Shown here piece by piece: positions 38,544-47,310 of a stretch of DNA of 64,000 nt. Position 1 is the stretch's first letter, and each line of letters starts with the position of its first letter. The stretch covers positions 124,001 to 188,000 of the forward strand of contig NZ_RKRG01000002.1 of assembly GCF_003814835.1 (NCBI RefSeq). The letters are read 5' to 3'. The stretch comes from Methanobrevibacter gottschalkii DSM 11977. Its GTDB lineage: Archaea > Methanobacteriota > Methanobacteria > Methanobacteriales > Methanobacteriaceae. Under the pieces are notes generated by a model. It ran no database searches. It was not told the DNA's origin and saw only the letters and a list, made by a program, of their open reading frames with translations. A program made the translations under genes and the position numbers.

Positions 38544-39542
38544 TTAGTTAATTTTTCCATCAATAGATATGTGCCATTCTCCAGGGGATGTGGATTTAAC
38601 TTTACGGCAATTAATTATATCAACTTTTTTTCCAACTGCACTGCAGGCATCAGTTAAACGTTTCACGCCCCGGTCATATGAATCGGAAAACTCATAATAA
38701 TTAATTATTCCACCATCTTCAATTAAATCAACTGCAACATCAAGGAAAGTATAAGCAAGGCCAGGCAAGTTCATAATTATTCTATCAAATTTTAAGTTAA
38801 AATCATCACTAACTTGTCTTATATCACCACAATAAGTTTTTACATTACCTTTCAATTTATTTAACTTAATGTTCTCATCCAAATATTTGATTGCAGATTT
38901 ATTAATGTCAACAGCAACAATATCAACATTTTTATTGTGTGCTATTACTATTGGAAATGGTCCAATTCCACAAAACATATCTAGGATTTTCTCACCATCT
39001 TCAACACTTTCCATCACTCGTTTTCTCTCCGTTGCAAGTCTTGGTGAGAAATAAACTTCACGAACATCTAATTTTAATCTAGCACTATGTTCTTTGTGAA
39101 TTGTAACTGTATCATCCACTCCTGATAAAAATTCTAAGTCACGAACACGTGTTGTTCCTTTAACTGCACTTTTTTTCATGTAAATTGATCTTCTTTTTGT
39201 AAACTCAAGTGCGGCATCTCCAATTATCTGTTTTTTATCTTGTAAGTTTTCAGGGATTTCTAGAATTACAATATCTCCAATTGTGTCAAATGATGTCCTT
39301 AAATTTTCAATTTCTTCAGAGCTTAACTCATCTTTGAGTAATTCAGCAAAATTATGTGGAAATTTTTTCATTGCTTCTAGTTCAACATCAACAATTTCAT
39401 AATCGTTAACATATTCATTTACTGGAATATATCCCCATTTATCATCAGTTTTTATTTTATATTCCATATTCATTAAACCATTTTCCATTAATTTTATACG
39501 AGTATCATTTAATTGTCTTAATGGAACTTTTACACATTTCAT
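38544..39542 (-). CDS. trm5: tRNA (guanine37-N1)-methyltransferase Trm5
   Basis: This 332-residue enzyme methylates G37 next to the anticodon and so prevents frameshifting. The N-terminal D1 domain precedes the Rossmann SAM domain with ILDMFCGIGPFPIVIA, VAVDINKSAIKYL and the catalytic IIMNLPG. It starts with MKCVKVPLRQLNDTR. The start is 35 bases from the divergent dphB start, so both transcripts must be nearly leaderless. Confidence 0.92.
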   Translation of the reverse strand: MKCVKVPLRQLNDTRIKLMENGLMNMEYKIKTDDKWGYIPVNEYVNDYEIVDVELEAMKKFPHNFAELLKDELSSEEIENLRTSFDTIGDIVILEIPENLQDKKQIIGDAALEFTKRRSIYMKKSAVKGTTRVRDLEFLSGVDDTVTIHKEHSARLKLDVREVYFSPRLATERKRVMESVEDGEKILDMFCGIGPFPIVIAHNKNVDIVAVDINKSAIKYLDENIKLNKLKGNVKTYCGDIRQVSDDFNLKFDRIIMNLPGLAYTFLDVAVDLIEDGGIINYYEFSDSYDRGVKRLTDACSAVGKKVDIINCRKVKSTSPGEWHISIDGKIN

Positions 39543-39577
39543 AAAGTTTTTTATGTTTAAATTATTATATAATATAT

Positions 39578-40369
39578 ATGTTTTATTTAGTGGGTTTAGG
39601 ATTATTCGATGAAAAGGATATTTCTTTAAAAGGATTGGAATGTTTGAGAAATGTTGATAAAATTTATGCTGAATTTTTCACTTCAAGACTGTTTGGTTCA
39701 AATTTTAACGCTATTGAAGAGTTAGTTGGTCAAAAAATTGAAATTTTAGTTAGGGGAGAAGTTGAAGAGGAAAGTAAATTCATTGAAGAGGCTAAAACAC
39801 AAGATGTTGCTTTGATTATGGGTGGCGATCCTTTAATTGCAACTACTCACAGTGATTTTTTAGTTCAATGCTCTAAAAAAGGTATTGATTATGAGGTTAT
39901 TCACGGTTCATCTATTTTATCTTCTGCACCAGCCATATCAGGTCTTCAAGGATATAAATTTGGTAAAGTAACAACAATTCCTTTTCCAGATTATAATTTT
40001 TATCCAAAATCTCCTTATGAAGCTATTGAGGAAAATTTAAAAATGGACTTGCATACTTTGGTTTTACTTGACATTCAAGCTCATAAAGACCGTTATATGA
40101 CTGTTAATCAAGGTTTGGAATATTTGATGAATATTCATGATACGTTGGATAGGGATGGTTTGATTAATGAAAATACTTTAGCTGTTGGTATTGCACGTGT
40201 CGGCTCAAAAGATGTTTGTGTTAAAGCAGGAACCATAAATGAATTAATTGATTTCGACTTTGGGGGTCCTCTTCATTGTATTGTAATTCCTTCAAAACTT
40301 CACATTGTCGAAGCAGAATATCTTGTTGAAATTGCAGGAGCAAATTCTAAACTTTTAGATATTGTTTAA
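39578..40369 (+). CDS. dphB: Diphthine synthase
   Basis: This 263-residue SAM-dependent methyltransferase (tetrapyrrole methylase fold) trimethylates the diphthamide precursor on His of elongation factor 2. It starts MFYLVGLGLFDEKDISLKGLE and has MGGDPLIATTHSD and PDYNFYPKSPYEAIEENL. A TATATAATATAT box lies directly before the ATG, suggesting a leaderless message. It is divergent from trm5. Confidence 0.95.
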   Translation: MFYLVGLGLFDEKDISLKGLECLRNVDKIYAEFFTSRLFGSNFNAIEELVGQKIEILVRGEVEEESKFIEEAKTQDVALIMGGDPLIATTHSDFLVQCSKKGIDYEVIHGSSILSSAPAISGLQGYKFGKVTTIPFPDYNFYPKSPYEAIEENLKMDLHTLVLLDIQAHKDRYMTVNQGLEYLMNIHDTLDRDGLINENTLAVGIARVGSKDVCVKAGTINELIDFDFGGPLHCIVIPSKLHIVEAEYLVEIAGANSKLLDIV

Positions 40370-40380
40370 TCTTTAAAAAT

Positions 40381-40715
40381 AGGGAGATTAGAAGTAGTAC
40401 TGTTTTTCCCACTTCTTTTAGATATTTTGGCTTTTTAGTGATTAAAAGAGATTGATTGATGCCTACAATTGATATGAATATTATATCATATCGTTTATTA
40501 TTTTTTATTTTTTGGTTATTTAAATCTTTTTATTTTATCTGTTGAATCTTTTTAAAAAATAGTTGAGTTATTTTGAAGTATTTAATTGAAAAATAAATGG
40601 GGGGAGAGGAAGTAGTTGTCATTTCTACTTCCCTAATGAAATATATTCTAACATTTTGGAGATTATAAAATGATTGATGTTTTTCATTAAAGACATGAAT
40701 TTTACTTCATATCGT
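40381..40715. repeat. Duplicated noncoding unit with paired hairpins
   Basis: Two related stretches (about 40381-40499 and 40602-40715) each begin GGGAGA, then a hairpin (AGAAGT/ACTTCT at 40390-40416; GGAAGTAG/CTACTTCC at 40608-40632), then ATTTTGG, GATTGATG and a second inverted repeat starting ATGA and ending TCATATCGT. The first arms differ by compensating changes. The rest of the 460-base gap between dphB and the MarR gene is plain AT-rich sequence with a TTTATATAAAC promoter box near 40794. Confidence 0.5.
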
Positions 40716-40829
40716 ATAATACTTATATTTTAATAGTATTTAAATATTGTTATCTGATTTTATATGTGCAGTATTTACAATATTTATAATTGTTTATATA
40801 AACTATATTTGATGAAATTTGAAAAAACA

Positions 40830-41279
40830 ATGGGCTTTTATGATTCAAATAGGATGGGAGATATTCTATTTATATTCCACAAAAATCATAAAAAATATCT
40901 GAATGATGAGCTTTCTAAATATAATATGAGTTTGATACATGCTCTTTGCATTATAATGATTCATGAAAGTGATGAACTAAATCAAAAAGATTTATCTGAT
41001 GGTTTGCATTTAACAAAAAGTGCAATTACAAAAGCGGTTAAAAAATTAGAGGATGAGGGTTGGATTTTACGTGAAAGATCTATTGAAGATAAACGTCATT
41101 TTATTTTAAAATTAACGGACAAAGGCAACGATTTTATTCCAATTATGAATGATATAAATAAAAAATGGGAGTCTGAAATGGGGTTATATGAGTTAGATCC
41201 AAATTTTATGCAAATATTTAATGAATTAACTCATCGGGCTATTAATTTAAATTTAAAAAAAGAAATGAAAAAGGATTAA
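40830..41279 (+). CDS. MarR family transcriptional regulator
   Basis: This 149-residue regulator has a MarR winged helix (LNQKDLSDGLHLTKSAITKAVKKLEDEGWILRERSIEDKRHFILKLTDKG). It probably responds to a small ligand and represses nearby genes. The start is uncertain: ATG 40764 and 40812 are in frame, but the TATA box at 40794-40801 favours a start at 40830. Its stop overlaps the dehydrogenase stop on the other strand by four bases, so the two may be linked in control. Confidence 0.8.
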   Translation: MGFYDSNRMGDILFIFHKNHKKYLNDELSKYNMSLIHALCIIMIHESDELNQKDLSDGLHLTKSAITKAVKKLEDEGWILRERSIEDKRHFILKLTDKGNDFIPIMNDINKKWESEMGLYELDPNFMQIFNELTHRAINLNLKKEMKKD

Positions 41280-42211
41280 TATTCATAAAATCCTTTTCCA
41301 GCATTAATACCAGTTTCACCTGCATCAATTTTTTCTTTAAGCATTTTAGCAATTTTTCCAGGGGTAGTTTCAGGATCTTTTGATTCAGGATTCATAATAA
41401 CAATATTATATGCTGTTTCAAGTCCTACAATATCTAAAATGTGGAATGGTCCTGCAGGAGAACCTGTTGCTAGAATCCAAGTTTTATCAATTGTCTCATG
41501 ATCTGCTACATCATTTGCAAGTAATGCTTGTCCTGCGTTTAGGAATGGAACTAAAAGTGAGTTTAAGATATAACCTGGTTGTTCTTTTTTAAGTTTTAAA
41601 GGAATCATGTTAATATCTTCAGCAAATTTAACAACTTCATCATAGTATTTTTGCTCGGTTCCAGGATGTCCCATTACTTCAGCAGTATTATTTGCCCAAA
41701 TTGTGTTTGCAAAGTGCAATGAAAGATATTTTTCAGGTCTTCCAGTATATTCAGCAAACATTGATGGGAGCAATGTTGAAGAATTTGTTACAAGTATTGT
41801 TTTATCTTCCATATGTTTTGCTAATTCTTGGTAAAATGCAATTTTTTGTTCTGGATTTTCAGAGATAGCTTCAATAATTAAATCCGCATCTTTTGCTGCT
41901 TCTTCATAACTTGTTGTTAATTTTAAACTATCATATGCATTTTGCGCTTGTTCTTTTAAAGCATCTAATTCTTCAGAACTTAAATCTGCTTTTTTAGATA
42001 AACCTCTGCAGTATGCACTTGCATCTGTTTTCATTTTCTCAAGAGTGTCAACATAGATGTTTTTAAATCTTTCAAGTTTTGGTTGAGCTCTTTCAATTGA
42101 TCCTTCACTTCTAAGCCAAATTGTCACATCAAATCCGCAATATGCTGTTTGAAGTGCAATTTGACTACCGAGTACTCCTCCGCCTGCGACAACGACTTTT
42201 TTTATACTCAT
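41276..42211 (-). CDS. 3-hydroxyacyl-CoA dehydrogenase
   Basis: This 311-residue protein has an N-terminal Rossmann domain (KVVVAGGGVLGSQIALQTAYCG), the catalytic His in LSLHFANTIWANNTAEVMGH, Asn in the following helix, and a C-terminal dimerisation domain ending GKGFYEY. It oxidises 3-hydroxyacyl-CoA or reduces acetoacetyl-CoA; in an archaeon without beta-oxidation the role is unclear. GAGGT precedes the ATG. It is possibly of bacterial origin. It overlaps the MarR gene tail to tail. Confidence 0.88.
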   Translation of the reverse strand: MSIKKVVVAGGGVLGSQIALQTAYCGFDVTIWLRSEGSIERAQPKLERFKNIYVDTLEKMKTDASAYCRGLSKKADLSSEELDALKEQAQNAYDSLKLTTSYEEAAKDADLIIEAISENPEQKIAFYQELAKHMEDKTILVTNSSTLLPSMFAEYTGRPEKYLSLHFANTIWANNTAEVMGHPGTEQKYYDEVVKFAEDINMIPLKLKKEQPGYILNSLLVPFLNAGQALLANDVADHETIDKTWILATGSPAGPFHILDIVGLETAYNIVIMNPESKDPETTPGKIAKMLKEKIDAGETGINAGKGFYEY

Positions 42212-42463
42212 TTCAAAAACCTCTATTAGTTTACTTGTATACTAAGTTATATTTTTTTTAATATATAAACTGATAATATTGTTTAATGATTCAAATAAAA
42301 TTAATATAAACCTACAAATTATTGAATATTTTGATTTATACTACTTTAATTAATCATAATATGATTTTTATTATTGTTTTTTGATTATTTGAATAAATTT
42401 AAAAGCGTAAAGTTAATTTTCATAATTCTGGTGACTTATTTTAATATGTTTTATAACGAAACA
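42212..42463. other. AT-rich divergent intergenic region
   Basis: About 250 bases between the divergent dehydrogenase and DUF134 genes. Apart from likely promoters at each end, I see no gene or repeat. Confidence 0.5.
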
Positions 42464-42494
42464 TTTATAAATAGTTATGAATATATATTCATAA
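42464..42494 (+). promoter_or_regulatory. TATA box and 20-bp operator-like palindrome before DUF134
   Basis: TTTATAAATA (42464-42473) is immediately followed by the perfect palindrome TTATGAATATATATTCATAA (42475-42494), placed where transcription should start. A regulator bound here would block initiation; the adjacent helix-turn-helix protein is the obvious candidate. Confidence 0.6.
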
Positions 42495-42521
42495 TACCTA
42501 ACAAGTATTGGGGAGAAAATT

Positions 42522-43046
42522 ATGGTAAGGCCTAGAAGAATGAGAAGAGTTGTTGAATGTCATAAGTATAATTTAAATGAAAATCGAAAACCAATTGAGT
42601 TGTCTGTAGATGAATTCGAAGCTATTAGGTTTAAAGATTATCGCAACATTAAACAAATTGATGCTGCTGAATTTATGGGCATTTCACAATCCACTTTTCA
42701 TAGGATTTTAAATTCTGCAAGGCATAAATTAGCTATCTCATTGATCGAAGGTAGGAGAATTGTTGTAGTTAGAGGTGATACTATGATTGATCAAAATAAA
42801 TATTTGTGTAATGACTGTGGATTTCAATGGTCAAATCCTGAAAAGACTTATGAAAAATGTCCAGATTGTGGTTCAAAGAATATCCAAAGATTGAATAGAG
42901 ATAAGTTAAGGGGCAGTTCACCAGATAAATGTAGATGTCCTGAATGTGGTTATGAAGAACCAAAAGTTAAAGGTGTTCCGTGTAGAACTAAAATATGTCC
43001 TGAATGTGGTTCTTCATTACAGGGAAGAGGAATGTGTAGAATATAA
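42522..43046 (+). CDS. DUF134 helix-turn-helix protein with zinc ribbons
   Basis: This 174-residue protein has an N-terminal DUF134 sigma-70-region-4-like helix-turn-helix (LSVDEFEAIRFKDYRNIKQIDAAEFMGISQSTFHRILNSARHKLA) and three CxxC pairs forming zinc ribbons (CNDCGF, CPDCGSKN, CPECGYEE, CPECGSSLQ). DUF134 proteins often neighbour iron-molybdenum cofactor biosynthesis genes and may sense metals. GGGGAGA precedes the ATG. A palindromic operator lies at the promoter. The second gene of the pair follows after 23 bases. Confidence 0.82.
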   Translation: MVRPRRMRRVVECHKYNLNENRKPIELSVDEFEAIRFKDYRNIKQIDAAEFMGISQSTFHRILNSARHKLAISLIEGRRIVVVRGDTMIDQNKYLCNDCGFQWSNPEKTYEKCPDCGSKNIQRLNRDKLRGSSPDKCRCPECGYEEPKVKGVPCRTKICPECGSSLQGRGMCRI

Positions 43047-43069
43047 AATTTAAGCCATGGGATGATTTT

Positions 43070-43354
43070 ATGAATGATAATTTAAAATACAACTGTAATG
43101 AATGTGGATTTACATGGATTACCTTAAATGGTCAACATTCCATATGTCCTAAATGTCACAGTGAAAAAATTGAATATTTGGGTGAAGTTGAAGATTTAGA
43201 TATAAATTCTATTTTAGAACACAACAAAAGAAGAGGGGGATGTTGTGGGTCCGCTCGTGGAAAAGGACCACTAACATGTGGAAAACCTTACCCTGATCAT
43301 CATGATCCAAATATTCCACATGATCCATCTAGATGTTGCGGTCATAATGAATAA
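43070..43354 (+). CDS. Small zinc-ribbon, Cys/His-rich protein
   Basis: This 94-residue protein has a rubredoxin-like zinc ribbon (CNECGFTW then CPKCHSEK) and a C-terminal Cys/His-rich tail (RRGGCCGSARGKGPLTCGKPYPDHHDPNIPHDPSRCCGH) that could hold further metal. The N-terminal ribbon resembles that of the upstream DUF134 protein, so the pair may share origin and metal response. The function is unknown. It ends just before the mobile-element region. Confidence 0.7.
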   Translation: MNDNLKYNCNECGFTWITLNGQHSICPKCHSEKIEYLGEVEDLDINSILEHNKRRGGCCGSARGKGPLTCGKPYPDHHDPNIPHDPSRCCGHNE

Positions 43355-43405
43355 TCTTGTTGATAAGGATATAATTTATCCTTATCTAACTTAAACTTTT
43401 TTTCA

Positions 43406-43592
43406 AATTTCAATATTGAATATCACACATCAAAATGCTCTTAAACTACACTAAAACATTTATTAACTTGTATGCACTATCTATTCCTATGACTCGAAAC
43501 AGACGTGTTACAATTAGCATCAATAATGGCATTGATTTGAATTTTTGCAAAATTGCATCCAGTAAGATGTTATTTCAAACTGGTTGGTATTT
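43406..43592 (+). repeat. Direct repeat, copy 1 (RHH gene and its upstream region)
   Basis: This stretch is nearly identical to 45651-45836 and includes the 12-bp palindrome TTCAATATTGAA (43409-43420), a promoter-like TTTATTAAC and the first 35 codons of a small gene. The two copies flank the IS element at 43631-45470. Confidence 0.85.
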
Positions 43593-43629
43593 TGGAATTG
43601 AAACATATCAATTTATTTTTCGTTTTTAG
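43489..43629 (+). pseudogene. Ribbon-helix-helix-like protein, C-terminally altered copy
   Basis: The 46-codon frame begins MTRNRRVTISINNGIDLNF like the intact copy at 45734, but after GWY the sequence diverges and ends in IFRF two bases before the IS terminal repeat. It lacks the conserved AIEEAMLLWIEKE helix, and an Arg-to-Cys change is present (NFCKIA). It is most likely a truncated duplicate. Confidence 0.6.
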
Positions 43630-43630
43630 A

Positions 43631-45470
43631 AGGGTGTCCGCCAAAATTAGTTTTTTGATTTTGTGCCGGAAAATTTTTGACTTATTTTTTCTTATTTTTC
43701 ATTTATTTATTTTAATTTTGCTTTAATTTAAATGTATTCTTATTAAAATTTGTATAATTTAATTATAGTAATTTTTAATTTGTTAAATTGGATTTTAACT
43801 GATTTTATAATAGTTAAGTTTATATACTTTGTTTTATATAGTTAATATTAACTGTTAGTTATTTTGGAGTTGTATTTTATGGTTTTAAGAAAAATTGATA
43901 AGAATCAGAGTAAAATTAGGTATTGTAACTTTTAGATAGCAACATTCCCGGAAGATCATATTTCTCGTTTTGTGGGTGGATTTTTATTGATGAATTTTTA
44001 TCCAATGTTAAATATCAAAGAACCTAAAAAGAAGAAAGGACGAGAGTCCTTGCCTATTGATTCCATGTTAAAATTGCTTGTTTATGCTAAAATAGAGCAT
44101 GTGGAAAGTGCCAAGTATTATTGCAGATAATGGCAAGGTACCATGATGTTTACAGGTTTGTTTTATGATGATGTACAACCATAAGAACGCTCAATTCAAA
44201 GGTACATGAGAGAATACGGCTGTTACTTTGAAGTATTGCTTCAAATGACCTTAAAAAAAGAGGCTTCAGATTTGAAATTAACAGATTTTAATCAATGTTG
44301 CCCTTTGATGGAACTATTAAAAAAAGCATTACAATTCCAACAACAATGTTATCAAAAAAAGATAACTCAAAATATTACTCAATTACTTCAATGGACTACA
44401 TATTAGCCAGAAAAAGCTTGATAAACTTCAAAAACCCGCTCAAAAAAATATTGGAAATATAAAGACATGGATGTCGAAGATAAAATAAAACTATTAATAT
44501 GACATTGAAACACAATTTACATTTTACAGGGACAAGATAAAATACCATTAAACGATATAGAAGCAAGATTTTATGAAAGGAAAGAAAGTAAAAACTTCAT
44601 GGTTGCTTACAATATCCCAATTCTGCAGTCGATTACGATTACCAAATTAATCTGTACAATAAAACGTCACACAAAACCCTTTACAGACCATTATAAACTA
44701 AAATCGCAGAAAGAGCAATACAAAACATACAAAAAATACCAAAAATACATAAAGCGCTGACACAATATATTTAAATCAAAATAACCCTTTATCTTTTACT
44801 TGGCAGATAATAAAATTGATGGATTAATACCCAATAGAAAACAATCCAAAAGAAAAAATAGGGAAATTAAATCCCAATCAAATATCATAAAGACTCCATT
44901 TTCGAATACAATTATGAATTAGATGCATTCAAATGCCCAGAAGGAGAATATTTACACTTCTTTGGAAAATATATTGAACCACACAAAGACCCAGAAAAAC
45001 CAAACAAAATAAAAAGAATTTACAACAATTATGAATCATGTAAAAACTGTAAAGAACGAAACAAATGTTGCTCAGCCTCACAAACACACAGAACCATCAC
45101 AGAATACGGATCATAAAATGCAAAAAGCAATGAACCAAAAAATGGAAAAAAACAGGAATATAAAAGACGAATATACTAAAAGATCAAGCGTTGAAGAACC
45201 CATTTTGGAAAATATTAAAAGAACAATTCCAAATAGAAAAAGAAGTAGTCATCGGAAATGATACGAACAGAATATAAGACTATACTTAGACGCATTAGCA
45301 TACAATCTAATCAGATTATACAACATTAAACAAGAAAATAAAAAATTCAACAGAAGATTTAGAAAATTTCTGCGAAAAAAAATCAGTAATCCACCAATTA
45401 AAACTCGACGTGACAATATTTTAATTAAAAATCAACAGACCTGCCAAAAACTAATTTTGACGGACACCCT
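43631..45470 (+). mobile_element. IS1182-like insertion sequence, inactive
   Basis: The 1,840-base element is bounded by 25-bp inverted repeats with 24 of 25 matches: left 43631-43655 (starting AGGGTGTCCGCCAAAA) and right 45446-45470. The transposase inside carries many stops and frame changes. No obvious target duplication is seen at the borders. The near-perfect ends suggest it could still be mobilised by an intact transposase elsewhere in the genome. Confidence 0.88.
43879..45440 (+). pseudogene. IS1182-family transposase, degraded
   Basis: From ATG 43879 the frame reads MVLRKIDKNQSKI, then TFPEDHISRFVGGFL, KGRESLPIDSMLKLLVYAKIEHVES and ERSIQRYMREYG, the N-terminal IS1182 transposase, but with in-frame stops at 43933, 44128 and 44182. 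Further on, in changing frames, come the cysteine block CKNCKERNKCC with RTITEYGS (to 45116), then MQKAMNQKMEKN and KRSSVEEPILENIKR, and LDALAYNLIRLYN near 45285-45330. At least three stops and several frameshifts make it nonfunctional. Confidence 0.85.
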
Positions 45471-45650
45471 ATTGATAAATGAAAAAATATTCATAATTAA
45501 TGACTATTTAAGCATATATTTATTTTAGATTATTCTAGTTTGAAAAGGATATTATTTTTAATCAAACTTTTTATAAAATTTGTAATATCTAGGCTAATTG
45601 TCAATTGCAAGGGTAATATTTTATTTGGGTAATCTATTGAAAAGTAATCT

Positions 45651-45836
45651 AATTTCAATATTGAATATCACACATCAAACTGCTCTTAAACTACACTAAA
45701 ACATTTATTAACTTGTATGCACTATCTATTCCTATGACTAGAAACAAACGTGTTACAATTAGCATCAATAATGACATTGATTTGAATTTTCGCAAAATCG
45801 CATCCAGTAAGATGTTATTCAAAACTGGATGGTACT
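45651..45836 (+). repeat. Direct repeat, copy 2
   Basis: This is the counterpart of 43406-43592, with the same TTCAATATTGAA palindrome (45654-45665) and promoter-like sequence, leading into an intact small gene. The stretch 45471-45650 between the IS end and this copy holds nothing recognisable. Confidence 0.85.
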
Positions 45837-45892
45837 CAAAAGCTATTGAAGAAGCAATGTTGTTATGGATTGAAAAGGAAAAATTTAAATAA
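45734..45892 (+). CDS. Small ribbon-helix-helix-like DNA-binding protein
   Basis: This 52-residue protein (MTRNKRVTISINNDIDLNF, then RKIASSKMLFKTGWYSKAIEEAMLLWIEKEKFK) looks like a ribbon-helix-helix fold: a basic beta strand followed by two helices. Such proteins are often antitoxins or plasmid and IS-associated repressors; no toxin gene is adjacent. The 12-bp palindrome about 70 bases upstream is a candidate self-operator. There is no strong ribosome site. A truncated copy lies on the other side of the IS. Confidence 0.6.
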   Translation: MTRNKRVTISINNDIDLNFRKIASSKMLFKTGWYSKAIEEAMLLWIEKEKFK

Positions 45893-45972
45893 TTTTTTTC
45901 TTTTTTTCTTTTTTAAGCATTAACTATTTAAATTAAACTATTCTATTTATTATTATAGAGTGGGTGTCATTA

Positions 45973-46890
45973 ATGGATAATGAGGAATTAAGAACTGTTA
46001 GAGTTTATACTAAAAAATATACTAGTAAAGATAAAGAGGGAAATATTGTTGAAAAAGAATCTCAACAAAAACAAGTAAGTCTTAAAAAAGAAGATCCTTT
46101 TGAAGATAATGATTTGGTAAAAGTATTGGCAAAAAGGGAATATGAATCATTACTTGATAATCAATTTTCTGATTCAAAACTTGATGAATTTTATAATAGG
46201 CTTGAAGCAAAAGATGCTGAAATTGAAAAATTAAACAGTCAGATTCAAACTCTTAAAGGATCATTTTTTGATGATGTTAATTCTCTTAAAGAACAGCTCA
46301 CTTATAAAGATGAACTTTTAAACGCAAAAGATGAAATTCATAAATTAAATAAGAAAATTACTAAAATTGATGATGAAAGAGTAGCTATTTTTAAAGAATT
46401 GGATTATAAAAATAAAATGATTTTAGCTTATAATGTCGAGTTAAATAAATCTATTTTAAATGCTATAAATGTTGTTATTGATGAGGCAAGAGATAACATT
46501 AACAGAAGAAACGCTCAACTTGTTGAAGACTTGGAAAAATCTATTGAAAAATCCAAACATGATGTAAATGAAAAGAATAAAGCTATAGCATATGAAATAA
46601 AAAGCACTGTTGAGGATATGAATGAACAAATTAGAAATACCAGCACCCTTAAAATGATATTGAACAAAAAAAGAATTAATTTAAGAGTGCCTACCGATGA
46701 TTTGCTTAAACCATTTGACTTTGACTTTGATGTGGAACAATTGCTTTCCGGACAAGCTTTAGAACTTGACGCTGCTGAAATTTTAAAAGAAGTAATGCCG
46801 AAGCTCCCAGAACCATTTTCTAAATATATTGATACTATTGAAGAAGAACCTGAAACTATTGAAGTTTCATCAACAAAACAAGGGGAATAA
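45973..46890 (+). CDS. Coiled-coil protein of unknown function
   Basis: This 305-residue charged protein begins MDNEELRTVRVYTKKYTSKDKEG and has a central coiled coil (about residues 70-220) and a C-terminal segment (LRVPTDDLLKPFDFDFDVEQLLSGQ) that may be globular. There is no signal peptide or membrane segment. I recognise no family. GGGTG lies six bases before the ATG. The PsbP-like gene follows after three bases and is probably in the same operon. Confidence 0.7.
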   Translation: MDNEELRTVRVYTKKYTSKDKEGNIVEKESQQKQVSLKKEDPFEDNDLVKVLAKREYESLLDNQFSDSKLDEFYNRLEAKDAEIEKLNSQIQTLKGSFFDDVNSLKEQLTYKDELLNAKDEIHKLNKKITKIDDERVAIFKELDYKNKMILAYNVELNKSILNAINVVIDEARDNINRRNAQLVEDLEKSIEKSKHDVNEKNKAIAYEIKSTVEDMNEQIRNTSTLKMILNKKRINLRVPTDDLLKPFDFDFDVEQLLSGQALELDAAEILKEVMPKLPEPFSKYIDTIEEEPETIEVSSTKQGE

Positions 46891-46893
46891 TTC

Positions 46894-47310
46894 ATGAGAA
46901 CATTTAATGCTGGAAAAATTACTTTTGAATATCCTGATAATTGGGAGGTTGAAAAAGCCGATATCTTATCTAATCCAGATTGTATTGCAACATTGTCTAA
47001 AGGGCAGGATAATTTATTCAATGCAGTTTCATTTCCAACTGCTACAAATCTTGATGATTATAAAATTTTCATGGAAGATGTAATTTCTGATGATGGAGGG
47101 GTTATTTTATCTTCTGATTTTGTTCAGATCGCAGATAAAAATGCTATTAAAGTTCATGCCAATATGGACACTCCTGAAATCAACTTTGACATTCATACTT
47201 ATGTTTTTATAGAAAATAGGGAAATTTATATTTTTGAACTAAGGACATTAGATGTTTCAGGCGAATCAGAGCGCGAATTCAAGAATATGATTTCATCATT
47301 AAGGTTTTAG
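46894..47310 (+). CDS. PsbP-related (MOG1/PsbP-fold) small protein
   Basis: This 138-residue protein begins MRTFNAGKITFEYPDNWEVEKAD and ends VSGESEREFKNMISSLRF, a pattern seen in PsbP-related proteins of methanogens (ITFxYPxxW, and a final helix before the C-terminus). The function is unknown. GGGGAA precedes the ATG. It is co-transcribed with the coiled-coil gene. Its stop overlaps the end of the ArcS-like gene on the opposite strand by four bases. Confidence 0.65.
   Translation: MRTFNAGKITFEYPDNWEVEKADILSNPDCIATLSKGQDNLFNAVSFPTATNLDDYKIFMEDVISDDGGVILSSDFVQIADKNAIKVHANMDTPEINFDIHTYVFIENREIYIFELRTLDVSGESEREFKNMISSLRF

Noticed and set aside
44206-45261. Two open frames inside the IS region as possible independent small genes
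   Set aside because: Both read as fragments of one IS1182-type transposase interrupted by stops and frameshifts.
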